From NCBI GenBank assembly GCA_937900425.1, contig CALCDT010000328.1, positions 1-21,919 on the forward strand: a DNA stretch of 21,919 bases, given 5' to 3'. The position numbers were made by a program, and so were the translations under genes. Source of the DNA: an uncultured Alphaproteobacteria bacterium. GTDB taxonomy: Bacteria; Pseudomonadota; Alphaproteobacteria; Rhizobiales; Pleomorphomonadaceae. The first letter of the stretch is position 1, and the number at the start of each line of letters is the position of its first letter. The notes beneath the pieces were generated by a model, which was not told the origin of the DNA, searched no databases, and worked only from the letters and a program-made list of their open reading frames with translations. This document shows positions 1 to 6,951 of this stretch, piece after piece.

Positions 1-153
1 GCCGGCGGCGGCGTCGCCCGGCCGCGCCCGGTTCCGCTGCCGCCCCGCCTCACCGCCGACGACCTCGCCGCCCACGCGGCCTTCGTCGCCAGTCTCGGCG
101 ACAGGGCGATCTGGCGCGAGTGGCTGGAGGAGGAGGAAGCGGCGGCGCAGTGA
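1..153 (+). CDS. dnaQ: DNA polymerase III epsilon subunit, C-terminal end (partial)
   Basis: Only the last 50 codons are present; the gene enters from the left edge in frame 1 and stops at TGA 151-153. The translated tail reads RPVPLPPRLTADDLAAHAAF, then a segment ending GDRAIWREWL and a short acidic/Ala tail. From memory of the family, this matches the C-terminal 'LxPRLT...AH..F...LGD.AIW' tail of alphaproteobacterial DnaQ, the 3'-5' proofreading exonuclease that binds the polymerase alpha subunit. The exonuclease motifs lie outside the window, so the call rests on the tail plus position: dnaQ next to secB is a common arrangement in Rhizobiales. It converges on secB and shares the terminator at 318-355 with it. 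Confidence 0.72.
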   Translation, partial: AGGGVARPRPVPLPPRLTADDLAAHAAFVASLGDRAIWREWLEEEEAAAQ

Positions 154-317
154 TGCGCTTCACCAACAGGGCGCATGCGCGGAACCGACGAGGGTCGCGA
201 AGGACGAGGCCGGGTGCAGCGACCTACGATATCCAATAGACCGGACAGCGCTGCGCATCCGAGGGCCGAGAGGGAAGGGGCGTCGCCCTCTCGACGGTCC
301 ACCACGTCTTCCCGGAC

Positions 318-355
318 GCGAAAAGGCCCGCCTCCGCGGGGAGACGGGCCTTCGC
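318..355. terminator. Bidirectional intrinsic terminator between dnaQ and secB
   Basis: The outer stem is AAGGCCCG (323-330) with CGGGCCTT (345-352). After one C/A mismatch an inner stem CTCC (332-335)/GGAG (340-343) closes a GCGG tetraloop. GCG 318-320 and CGC 353-355 extend the base with two bulged A. Read on the minus strand, the stem runs into CCTTTTCGC, so it best serves secB. On the plus strand it follows dnaQ by about 165 bp. The rest of the 154-381 gap shows only a GCGCATGCGC palindrome at 171-180. Confidence 0.75.
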
Positions 356-381
356 CGTGATCCGGCCGAAATCGCAAAAGA

Positions 382-885
382 TCAGTTCGGCGCCTGCTGC
401 TGCTGGGCGGCCTGGGCCTGGGCGGCCATGCGCTGCAGATACTGCTGGTAGAGCGCGACGAAATCGATGGGGTCGATCATCAGCGGCATGAAGCCGCCGT
501 TGCGGGTGGCGTCGGCGACGACCTGGCGGGCGAAGGGGAACAGCAGCCGCGGGCATTCGATCATGACGAAGGCGTGGAGATGCTGCTCCGGCACGTTGTT
601 GACCCGGAACAGACCGCCGTAGGTCAGGTCGACCGCGAACAGCACGTCGGCGCCGAAGGAGGCCTTGGCTTCGAGCTTGAGATCGACCTCGAACTCGCCG
701 CCGCCGCGCTGGCGCGGGATGACGTTGACGTTGACGGTGATCGAGGGCGCGCCCTCCTTCGGGGCGAGGCTCTGCGGCGCCCGGGGATTTTCGAAGGAGA
801 AGTCCTTGATATATTGCGCGACGACGTTCAGAGACGGCTGGATCGGCTGCGAAGGCTGGCTGTTGTCGGGGGCGACGGAGCTCAT
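382..885 (-). CDS. secB: Protein-export chaperone SecB
   Basis: 167 residues, slightly longer than the E. coli protein (155) because of a Gln/Pro/Ser-rich N-terminus and a Gln/Ala-rich C-terminus (QAQAAQQQQAPN). The core carries family signatures: VVAQYIKDFSFENP near residue 22, a beta-strand region with VNVNVIPRQ and FEVDLKLEAKA, and CPRLLFPFARQVVADATRNGGFMPLMIDPIDF toward the end, given here only as landmarks. SecB is a cytosolic tetramer that keeps preproteins unfolded and hands them to SecA. The ATG at 885-883 has AGGGAAG seven bases upstream on the minus strand. The open frame runs far upstream of this ATG into glsA antisense, but that part has no SecB similarity. It diverges from glsA and converges on dnaQ. 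Confidence 0.96.
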   Translation of the reverse strand: MSSVAPDNSQPSQPIQPSLNVVAQYIKDFSFENPRAPQSLAPKEGAPSITVNVNVIPRQRGGGEFEVDLKLEAKASFGADVLFAVDLTYGGLFRVNNVPEQHLHAFVMIECPRLLFPFARQVVADATRNGGFMPLMIDPIDFVALYQQYLQRMAAQAQAAQQQQAPN

Positions 886-962
886 GGATCTTCCCTGTGC
901 ATCTTGTCCTGGCGAGGCGGCCGGCGCCGGCGGACGGGCCGGAAACCGCGGGTCGCCAGAGG

Positions 963-991
963 GGCTAGCACGCGGAACCCGGCCTCGCAAG
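963..991 (-). promoter_or_regulatory. Candidate secB promoter
   Basis: On the minus strand CTTGCG (991-986) is separated by exactly 17 bases from CTAGCC (968-963). The alphaproteobacterial vegetative pattern is roughly CTTGAC-N17-CTATAT, so this keeps CTTG and CTA. It would start transcription near 956, about 70 bases before the secB ATG. It lies in the 165-bp divergent gap shared with glsA; I see no equally good signal facing glsA. Confidence 0.33.
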
Positions 992-1050
992 CCGCGGCGC
1001 CCGCCGCGCGCTGCGCCGGCGGCGCGAATCCCGAGGCAAGGAGAGGGTGC

Positions 1051-1995
1051 GTGAGCGAGACCGAAACCGGGAAACTCGAGGAGGCCGTCGGCGACATCGC
1101 CGCGGAGATGGCCGCCCGGCCCGACCGCGGCACCGTCGCGAGCTACATTCCCGAACTCGCCCGGGCCGATCCCGGCCGCTTCGGCATCGCCGTGGTCACC
1201 GCCGACGGCCGGGTGATCACCGGCGGCGACGCCGACGTCGCCTTCTCGATCCAGAGCGTCTCCAAGGTCTTCACCCTGACCCTCGCCCTCGGCCTCGTCG
1301 GCGACGCGCTCTGGCGCCGGGTCGGCCGCGAGCCGTCGGGCAATCCGTTCAACTCGATCGTCCAGCTCGAGCGCGAGAACGGCGTGCCGCGCAATCCCTT
1401 CATCAACGCCGGTGCGATCGCCGTCACCGACGCCATCGTCGCCGGCCACCAGCCGCGCGAGACGCTCGGCGAGATCCTGCGCTTCATCCGCCACCTCGCC
1501 GACGACGAGGCGATCGCCATCGACGAGGCGGTGGCGCGCTCGGAGCGCGAGACCGGCTTCCGCAACGCGGCGCTGGCCAACTTCATGCGCGCCCACGGCG
1601 TCATCACCAACCCGGTCGACTACACCCTCGGCGTCTATTTCCACCACTGCGCCATCGCCATGACCTGCCGCCAGCTGGCGATGGCCGGCCGCTATCTCGC
1701 CTTCGGCGGCCGGCTCGGACCGCAGGGGTCACGGGTGGTCTCGGCCGAGCGGGCCCGGCGCATCAACGCCATCATGCTGACCTGCGGCCACTACGACGGT
1801 TCGGGCGAGTTCGCCTTCCGCGTCGGCCTTCCCGGCAAGAGCGGCGTCGGCGGCGGCATTCTCGCCGTCGCGCCGGGCAGGGCGTCGATCGCGGTGTGGT
1901 CGCCGGGCCTCGACGAGGCCGGCAATTCCCACCTCGGCCGCATCGCCCTCGAAAAGCTGGCGAAGGCGATGGGCTGGTCGATCTTCGGCCCCTGA
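1051..1995 (+). CDS. glsA: Glutaminase A
   Basis: 314 residues, the normal length for the serine-dependent beta-lactamase-like glutaminase family, which hydrolyses L-glutamine to glutamate and ammonia in the cytoplasm. The nucleophile motif FSIQSVSKVF is visible, giving the Ser69-x-x-Lys72 pair that corresponds to Ser66/Lys69 of the E. coli enzyme YbaS. Other family blocks are GNPFNSIVQLE, NPFINAGAI, GVITNPVDYTL and the C-terminal GKSGVGGGILAV. The start is GTG 1051, with AAGGAG at 1038-1043 giving seven bases of spacing; longer in-frame versions reach back into the secB antisense and are not credible. It diverges from secB. In E. coli one glutaminase contributes to acid resistance by releasing ammonia; whether this one does is inference only. 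Confidence 0.95.
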   Translation: MSETETGKLEEAVGDIAAEMAARPDRGTVASYIPELARADPGRFGIAVVTADGRVITGGDADVAFSIQSVSKVFTLTLALGLVGDALWRRVGREPSGNPFNSIVQLERENGVPRNPFINAGAIAVTDAIVAGHQPRETLGEILRFIRHLADDEAIAIDEAVARSERETGFRNAALANFMRAHGVITNPVDYTLGVYFHHCAIAMTCRQLAMAGRYLAFGGRLGPQGSRVVSAERARRINAIMLTCGHYDGSGEFAFRVGLPGKSGVGGGILAVAPGRASIAVWSPGLDEAGNSHLGRIALEKLAKAMGWSIFGP

Positions 1996-2080
1996 GGGAT
2001 GGTCCGGTCGACCGTATCGGCTTTCCCGCGACGGTCGAGACCGCGTCTCCGGTCATCGTCGCCGCGTCCCGCTCCGCGCC

Positions 2081-3397
2081 TCAGGTCTCCTCGAGCGGCG
2101 GCGCCGGGCCGAGGGCGAGCTGTTCCCAGACGGCGACGGCGGCGAGGATCGCGGTCACCATCACCGCCAGCGCCAGCGTCGGAACGAGGCCGGCGACGGG
2201 AACGAGGGCGATGAGGCCGATACCGCCGGCGACGTGGGAGCGTGGCAGCCGGCCTCCGGTGATGCGCTTGAACAGGGCGACCCCGACGAGGAACAGCAGT
2301 GGGCCGCCGATCACCGCGACGGCGATGGTGCCGTCGCCGGGCCGGTCCGGATGGACCAGCAGGAACTCGTCGGCCGCGGCGGTGAGGACGAGGCCGGCGA
2401 CGATGATGATGTGGTCGTAGGTGTAGGCGAGGCGGGCGATCCGGCCGGCGTCGCGGGCCTCGTCGAGGATCCGGCTGGCCCGGCCCGAGCCGATGTTGAA
2501 ATAGACCGCCCACATGGCGACGCTGCCGGCGAAGGCGACGAGGAAGCCGACGAGATTGGCCGCCGACCAGTCGGCCTTCGAGAAGTTGGTGCCGGTGACG
2601 AGGATCGATTCGCCGAGCGCGATGATCAGGAAAAGGCCGCAGCGTTCGGCCATGTGGCCGCCTTCCACCTCCCAATCGGACGTCTCGGAGCGTCCGAGCC
2701 TCGGCAGCCAGAAGCCGATCGCCGGCGAGAGATACTCCACCGCGATCGCCGCCGACCACAGCAGGACCCGGGCCTCGTAGTCGGAAAGGCCGCCTGCGAT
2801 CCACAAGACGCCGGACAGCGCCAGCCAGATCGTGATCCGGCGGAAGTTGCGGTGGTTGACCGGATGGTGGCCGCGCATCGACCAGGCGGTGAAGGCCGAC
2901 CGGCCGACCTGCATCGCGACATAGGCGGCCGCGAACACCAGCCCCTTGTCGCCGAAGGCCTCCGGGATCGAGGTCGAGAGCACCAGTCCGGCGAACATCA
3001 GCAGGAACAGCATGGTCCGGACCGGGCCGCTGTCGGGCTCCATCCAGTTGGTGACCCAGGTCGTGTAGACCCAGACCCACCAGATCGCGAGCAGCAGGAT
3101 GGCGGTTTCGACCGCCCCGGCGGCGTTGAAATGGTCGAGCAGGTGGTGCGACAGCTGGGTCAGCGCGAAGACGAAGACGAGGTCGAAGAACAGCTCGACG
3201 AAACTGACCCGGTGGTGACGATGCGCCACCCGCGAACGCAGCCAGCGCCGCCGCACCCGCTCGCGCTCGCCGTGTTCCGCGCTTTCCCGCTCCGCCGCCC
3301 CCTCGGGCTCCGTGCCCCGTTCGCTGGTGTCCCCTGCGGTCTCGTCACGCGCGGTGGTGCCCGCCTCGTCCATCATCGTCTCCCGGCCGTTCGCCAA
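2081..3397 (-). CDS. Low temperature requirement protein A (LtrA) family membrane protein
   Basis: 438 residues. After a charged, Glu/Arg-rich cytoplasmic-looking N-terminus (about residues 1-60) comes the family signature HHRVSFVELFFDLVFVFALT (62-81). Many hydrophobic segments follow, compatible with roughly ten membrane helices, including ILLLAIWWVWVYTTWVTNWM, a GHMAERCGLFLIIALGESIL block around the middle (typical of LtrA proteins), and a tail ending LEET. LtrA was first described in Listeria as needed for growth at low temperature; its molecular function is unknown. Start choice is open. A TTG at 3397 has GGAGG six bases upstream, while ATG codons at 3376 and 3373 follow GGGAG. All three are upstream of the conserved core. 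It converges on glsA with an 85-bp gap. Confidence 0.85.
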   Translation of the reverse strand: MANGRETMMDEAGTTARDETAGDTSERGTEPEGAAERESAEHGERERVRRRWLRSRVAHRHHRVSFVELFFDLVFVFALTQLSHHLLDHFNAAGAVETAILLLAIWWVWVYTTWVTNWMEPDSGPVRTMLFLLMFAGLVLSTSIPEAFGDKGLVFAAAYVAMQVGRSAFTAWSMRGHHPVNHRNFRRITIWLALSGVLWIAGGLSDYEARVLLWSAAIAVEYLSPAIGFWLPRLGRSETSDWEVEGGHMAERCGLFLIIALGESILVTGTNFSKADWSAANLVGFLVAFAGSVAMWAVYFNIGSGRASRILDEARDAGRIARLAYTYDHIIIVAGLVLTAAADEFLLVHPDRPGDGTIAVAVIGGPLLFLVGVALFKRITGGRLPRSHVAGGIGLIALVPVAGLVPTLALAVMVTAILAAVAVWEQLALGPAPPLEET

Positions 3398-3479
3398 AGG
3401 ACGCCTCCGAGGCCGATTGGTTCCCTCCGGTGACCGACGGGTGGCGCCGAACGGGATCGTTTCTCTCGACGATCGAACT

Positions 3480-3511
3480 GGGAGAGGCTGCGGAACCGGG
3501 AGAGGCTGCGG
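3480..3511. repeat. 14-bp direct repeat in the gap upstream of the LtrA gene
   Basis: GGGAGAGGCTGCGG occurs at 3480-3493 and again, identical, at 3498-3511, a period of 18 bases. It sits in the 140-bp gap between the 3' end of the SpoU-family gene and the start of the LtrA gene, both on the minus strand. No other feature was seen in this gap. Confidence 0.8.
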
Positions 3512-3537
3512 GAGACCGTGCCGCCGCCCGCCCGGCC

Positions 3538-4380
3538 TCAGACCGTCAACACGTCGCGGCGCAGTTCGTAGAGCATGATGCCGGTGGCGATGGCGAGGTT
3601 GAGGCTGTCGGCCCGACCGGCCATCGGGATCTTGGCGCGGACGTCGCAGGCTCGGGCGAGGTGCTCCGGCAGGCCGGACTGCTCGTTGCCCATCAGCAGG
3701 ATCGTCGGTGCCGGCGAGGCGAGGGTGCGGTAGTCCTGGGTCGCGGCGAGATGGGTGCCGACGAGGCGGGCGCCACTCGACCGGGCGAAGGCGAGGAAGG
3801 CGTCGACCCCGGTGCGCACCAGCGGCACGTGGAACAGCGAACCCATCGTCGCCCGCACCGCTTCCATCGAGAAGGGATCGCAGGTCTCGCCGACGAGGAT
3901 GACGCCCTTGGCCCCAACCGAATCGACCGTTCGGATCACCGTGCCGAGATTGCCGGGATCCTTGACGCCCTCGAGCGCGACCCAGACCTCGTTCGCGCCG
4001 ATCCGCACCGTGTCGAGCGCCTTCAGCCGCTGCCGGAAGACGCCCACCACCATCTGCGGATTGTCGCGCCGGGTGATCTTGGCGATCACGGCCTCGCCGG
4101 CCTCGAGCACGTCGCCGCCCCGCGCCCTGACCCTGGCGGCGGCCTGCATCACCCGGTCGTTGGCCTTGGCGGCCGGCGAGAAGCAGAGGGTGACGACCGG
4201 CCAGTCTTCTTCCAGCGCGTCGGTGACGAGCTTCAGCCCCTCGCCGAGGAAGAGGCCGGTCTCGTCGCGGTGCTTCTTCATCTGCAGCGCGCGCAAGTCC
4301 TTCACCAGCGGGTTGGCGAGGCTGGTGATCTGCTTGAAGCCGCCGGGGCCGCGGGCATCCTTGGGTTTCGGCTCGCTCAT
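3538..4380 (-). CDS. SpoU/TrmH-family RNA 2'-O-methyltransferase
   Basis: 280 residues, normal for the RlmB/YsgA-like branch of SPOUT methyltransferases, which use SAM to methylate ribose 2'-OH in rRNA or tRNA. An N-terminal substrate-binding domain (about 15-115, with FLGEGLKLVTDAL) precedes the knotted catalytic domain. Its three motifs are intact: VALEGVKDPGNLGTVIRT (134-151, with Asn144 and catalytic-type Arg150), LLMGNEQSGLP (228-238) and IPMAGRADSLNLAIA (251-265). The ATG overlaps the stop of the upstream methyltransferase gene by four bases (ATGA at 4380-4377), so the pair is probably translationally coupled. The exact target nucleotide cannot be read from sequence; I leave the symbol empty. 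Confidence 0.92.
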   Translation of the reverse strand: MSEPKPKDARGPGGFKQITSLANPLVKDLRALQMKKHRDETGLFLGEGLKLVTDALEEDWPVVTLCFSPAAKANDRVMQAAARVRARGGDVLEAGEAVIAKITRRDNPQMVVGVFRQRLKALDTVRIGANEVWVALEGVKDPGNLGTVIRTVDSVGAKGVILVGETCDPFSMEAVRATMGSLFHVPLVRTGVDAFLAFARSSGARLVGTHLAATQDYRTLASPAPTILLMGNEQSGLPEHLARACDVRAKIPMAGRADSLNLAIATGIMLYELRRDVLTV

Positions 4381-5465
4381 GGGGCGCTCCAGCGCGAGAA
4401 CATCGAGGTCGACAGCGCCCGGCCCTCGCCGCCGTCGGCGAGCGTTTCGCGCAGCACCAGTTCGCCGGAGTCGAGCGTGCCGGGAAGGTCGCCGAAGACG
4501 TCGCCCATCAGCTCGTGGCAGGCGAGGAAGGAGGCGCGGATCGAATAGGCGGTGAGGATGACGAAGTCGGGCTTCGGCGACAGGATCCTGCGGCAGAGGT
4601 CGACGAGGTGCGGCAGGTCGTCGAACAGATTCCAGACCTCGCCGTCCGGGCCGCGGCCGAACTTCGGCGGGTCGAGCAGGATGCCGTCGTAGAGACTGCC
4701 GCGCCGCACCTCGCGTTCGCAGAACTTGACGGCGTCGTCGCAGATCCAGCGGATCGGCACGGCGTCGAGCCCGGCGAGCGCCTGGTTCTCCCGCGCCCAG
4801 CCGATCGCCTTCTTGGAGGCGTCGACGTGGGTGACCTCGGCGCCGGCCTTCGCCGCGGTCAGCGAGGCGAGGCCGGTGTAGCCGAAGAGGTTGAGGATCC
4901 TCAGCGGCCGGCCGGCGGCGCGCACGCGCCCCGCCACCCAGTCCCAGTGCACCTTCTGCTCGGGGAAGACGCCGACGTGGCGGAACGCGGTGAGGCGGCA
5001 GACGAAGTCGACGTCGTCGACGCTCATCGGCCAGCTCTCGCCGAGGCCGTCGCGCTGGCGCCAGCGGCCGGGCCCCTCCTCGTCGACGTCGCCGGTGAAG
5101 GCCGCGCCCGCCGCCCGCCATTCCGCCGCCGGCCGGCGCCGGGCGCCCATCGCCTGCGGTTCCGGCCGCACCACCACGAGGTCGCCGTAGCGTTCCAGCT
5201 TCTCGCCCTCGCCCATGTCGAGCAGGGCGTACTGGTCCCAGCCCGAAGTCTGGAGCAGGGTGCCGATGGATTCACGTGAAACACGTGGGGCCCGCGGTCG
5301 CGGCGGCGGGTGTTTCACCGGGGCGGCGGCGGCGGGTTTCGACTGGCCGCGCGGCCGGCCGCCGTCCTCGCGCGGCCTCGTCCCGGCCTTGCCCGCCGGC
5401 GGGGCCGCACCCCGTCCTCCCGCGGACTTGCGGGCGGGATCGCGATCGGTCGGACGGCGGGACAA
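4377..5465 (-). CDS. Class I SAM-dependent RNA methyltransferase, RlmI/RlmK-like
   Basis: 362 residues from the chosen start. The C-terminal two thirds carry the Rossmann methyltransferase fold: LNLFGYTGLAS (191-201, SAM-binding motif I), HVDASKKAIGWARENQ (213-228, motif II) and the catalytic DPPKFGRG (265-272). This resembles the catalytic half of 23S rRNA m5C/m2G enzymes of the RlmI/RlmK type. About 65 N-terminal residues are rich in Pro, Arg, Gly and Ala and look unstructured; I recognise no PUA domain. The start is TTG 5465, with GGAG six bases upstream and a promoter at 5500-5528 that would place the transcript start near 5493. The ATG at 5669 lies upstream of that promoter, so I reject it. 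It overlaps the downstream SpoU gene by four bases. A parS-like site lies inside its low-complexity segment. Confidence 0.83.
   Translation of the reverse strand: MSRRPTDRDPARKSAGGRGAAPPAGKAGTRPREDGGRPRGQSKPAAAAPVKHPPPRPRAPRVSRESIGTLLQTSGWDQYALLDMGEGEKLERYGDLVVVRPEPQAMGARRRPAAEWRAAGAAFTGDVDEEGPGRWRQRDGLGESWPMSVDDVDFVCRLTAFRHVGVFPEQKVHWDWVAGRVRAAGRPLRILNLFGYTGLASLTAAKAGAEVTHVDASKKAIGWARENQALAGLDAVPIRWICDDAVKFCEREVRRGSLYDGILLDPPKFGRGPDGEVWNLFDDLPHLVDLCRRILSPKPDFVILTAYSIRASFLACHELMGDVFGDLPGTLDSGELVLRETLADGGEGRALSTSMFSRWSAP
5268..5283. other. Putative parS (ParB-binding) site
   Basis: On the minus strand the 16-mer reads TGTTTCACGTGAATCC. The widely conserved chromosomal parS is TGTTTCACGTGAAACA, so 14 of 16 positions match, with one half-site perfect and both differences at the outer edge of the other. 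The CACGTG core is intact. A separate perfect half-site TGTTTCAC lies at 5311-5318 on the plus strand. The site falls in the non-conserved N-terminal linker codons of the methyltransferase gene. ParB dimers load at parS as CTP-dependent clamps, and such sites usually cluster near oriC, which fits the dnaQ/secB neighbourhood. Function here is inferred from sequence only. Confidence 0.65.
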
Positions 5466-5499
5466 GGGCGGCTCCGGGTCGGGTGAGGTCGTCGGGCAG

Positions 5500-5528
5500 A
5501 GATAGTCCGCCGCGGCGCGGAAATAAAG
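5500..5528 (-). promoter_or_regulatory. Promoter for the methyltransferase pair
   Basis: On the minus strand CTTTAT (5528-5523), then 17 bases, then CTATCT (5505-5500). The -10 element matches the alphaproteobacterial CTATAT at five of six positions; the -35 is weaker. The expected transcript start near 5493 leaves a leader of about 28 bases before the TTG at 5465. Confidence 0.5.
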
Positions 5529-5672
5529 CGCGGCCGCAGCCGTCGCCGCGATCGATCGGGCGCCGGCCCCCCTGGGACGGCGCCGACCCGGTCCTGCCGC
5601 GCCCGCCCGCAGAAGGGAGGGGCGGATCGTCCGCGGCTCTCGCCGAACGGCCCTGGATCGTGTCCGCATTCC

Positions 5673-5702
5673 CTCGACAGCGCCCCCTCCGGTGCCCTAT
5701 TC
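5673..5702 (+). promoter_or_regulatory. Candidate tsaB promoter
   Basis: TCGACA (5674-5679, one mismatch to TTGACA; also CTCGAC at 5673-5678) is followed after 17 bases by CTATTC (5697-5702). The predicted start near 5709 falls on the second in-frame ATG of tsaB (5710), which would make the message leaderless. No ribosome binding site is visible before either ATG, which agrees. The remaining bases between 5529 and 5672 are GC-rich with nothing else recognised. Confidence 0.42.
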
Positions 5703-5703
5703 G

Positions 5704-6399
5704 ATGGCGATGCGCATCCTCGCCATCGACACCTCGCTCGATCTCCTCTCCGTCGCCTTCGTCACCGCCGAGGGCCGCGGCACCGCGCGGTCCGAGGCGA
5801 TCGGCAAGGGCCACGGCGAGAAGCTGTTCGCGATGATCGCCGACGTCCTCGCCGAAGCCGGGGCCACGCTCGCCGACGCCGACCGCCTCGCCGTCGCCGT
5901 CGGCCCGGGCAGCTTCACCGGCATCCGCATCGGCCTTTCCGCCGCCCGCGGCTTCGCCCTCGCCTGTCGCAGGCCGCTCGTCGGCGTCGGCACGCTGGAG
6001 GCGCTCGCCCGCTCGCATCCCGAACGGCAGACCCGCCCGGTGATCGCGGCGATCGACGCCCGCAAGGGCGAGGTCTACGCGGCCGCCTACGCCGCCTCTG
6101 GCGAGGAACTCGTCGCCCCATTCGCCGCCACGGCCGAGGCGGCGCTCGCCCTCCTGCCGCAGGACGCCGGCCTCGTCGTCGGCTCCGGCGCGCCGCTGCT
6201 CGCTCACGCCGCCACCTGCTCCGGCCGCCGGGTGCCGGAGAGCGCTGCCCTTGCCGGGCCGGACGTCGTCGCGCTCGCCCGCCTCGCCGCGGCGCGACCG
6301 CCAACGGACCGTCAACCCTCGCCGCTCTATATTCGTCCACCGGACGCCAAGCCCGGCCGAAGGCCCTCGCTCCTCGCGGCGCTGGAGTTCGACCGCTGA
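5704..6399 (+). CDS. tsaB: tRNA t6A biosynthesis protein TsaB
   Basis: 231 residues from ATG 5704 (229 from ATG 5710). TsaB is the ASKHA-fold partner of TsaD; with TsaE it transfers threonylcarbamoyl from TsaC-made TC-AMP to A37 of ANN-decoding tRNAs. Family marks are the N-terminal MRILAIDTSLDLLSVAF, HGEKLFAMI near residue 37, AVAVGPGSFTGIRIGLS (63-79) and IAAIDARKGEVYAA in the middle. The second lobe is degenerate, as expected for TsaB. A GTG at 5692 is in frame, but MAMRILAID or MRILAID is the usual N-terminus. The stop overlaps the rimI start by one base (TGATG), a common pairing. Confidence 0.95.
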   Translation: MAMRILAIDTSLDLLSVAFVTAEGRGTARSEAIGKGHGEKLFAMIADVLAEAGATLADADRLAVAVGPGSFTGIRIGLSAARGFALACRRPLVGVGTLEALARSHPERQTRPVIAAIDARKGEVYAAAYAASGEELVAPFAATAEAALALLPQDAGLVVGSGAPLLAHAATCSGRRVPESAALAGPDVVALARLAAARPPTDRQPSPLYIRPPDAKPGRRPSLLAALEFDR

Positions 6400-6890
6400 T
6401 GTACATCCCCTGGTACGACCCCTTTCCCGTCCTGCTCGACGAGGCCCGGCTCGACGACGTCGACGACCTCGCCGAGATCCATGCGGCGAGCTTCCACCGC
6501 GGCTGGAGCGCGCCCGAGATCGAGGCGATGCTGGTCCAGGACCGGATGATCGCCCTCGTCGGCCGTCGCGGGTCGTTCTTCGGTTCGCGCCGGGCCGTCG
6601 GCTTCCTGCTGGTGCGTACCGCCGGCGACGAGGCCGAGGTGCTGACCCTCGCCGTCGCCCCCGCCCACCGCCGCCGCGGCATCGGCCGGCTGCTGATGGA
6701 CGAGGCGATGCGCCGGCTCTACGCCGACCGCGTCCGCGCCCTGTTCCTCGAGGTCGCCGAGGACAATGCGGCGGCGATCGCGCTCTATCGGCGCCTCGGC
6801 TTCCACAAGGCCGGCAACCGGCCGAATTACTATGCCGGCGCCGGCGCCGCCCCGGTGACGGCGCTTGTCATGCGCGCGGACATAAGCTAG
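6399..6890 (+). CDS. rimI: Ribosomal protein S18 alanine N-acetyltransferase RimI-like (GNAT)
   Basis: 163 residues, GNAT fold. AEIHAASFHRGWSAPEIEAML (25-45) matches the RimI N-terminal block. The acetyl-CoA pyrophosphate loop is VAPAHRRRGIGRLLM (86-100). LEVAEDNAAAIALYRRLGF gives motif B with the usual 'N..A..LY...GF' signature, and the Tyr in NYYAGAG lies where RimI proteins carry a catalytic tyrosine. RimI acetylates the N-terminal Ala of S18 and can acetylate other proteins. The ATG shares its A with the tsaB stop, so co-translation is likely. The N-terminal MYIPWYDPFPV extension is a little longer than in E. coli (148 residues in total there). The exact acetylation substrate in this organism is not provable from sequence. 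Confidence 0.9.
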   Translation: MYIPWYDPFPVLLDEARLDDVDDLAEIHAASFHRGWSAPEIEAMLVQDRMIALVGRRGSFFGSRRAVGFLLVRTAGDEAEVLTLAVAPAHRRRGIGRLLMDEAMRRLYADRVRALFLEVAEDNAAAIALYRRLGFHKAGNRPNYYAGAGAAPVTALVMRADIS

Positions 6891-6951
6891 TCCCGGCCGG
6901 ACGGCCGGCCCCGCCGGAAGGGGGCGGACGCGGACGGACAGGAACGGACCG

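Noticed and set aside
2008..2038. Inverted repeat TCGACCGT/ACGGTCGA between glsA and the LtrA gene as a terminator
   Set aside because: The loop is 15 bases and there is no T-tract on either strand; it is too weak to call.
3820..3837. A second parS-like sequence (minus strand TGTTCCACGTG then CCGCT)
   Set aside because: Only one half matches, and those bases encode the conserved LFHVPL segment of the SpoU-family protein, which explains the CACGTG.
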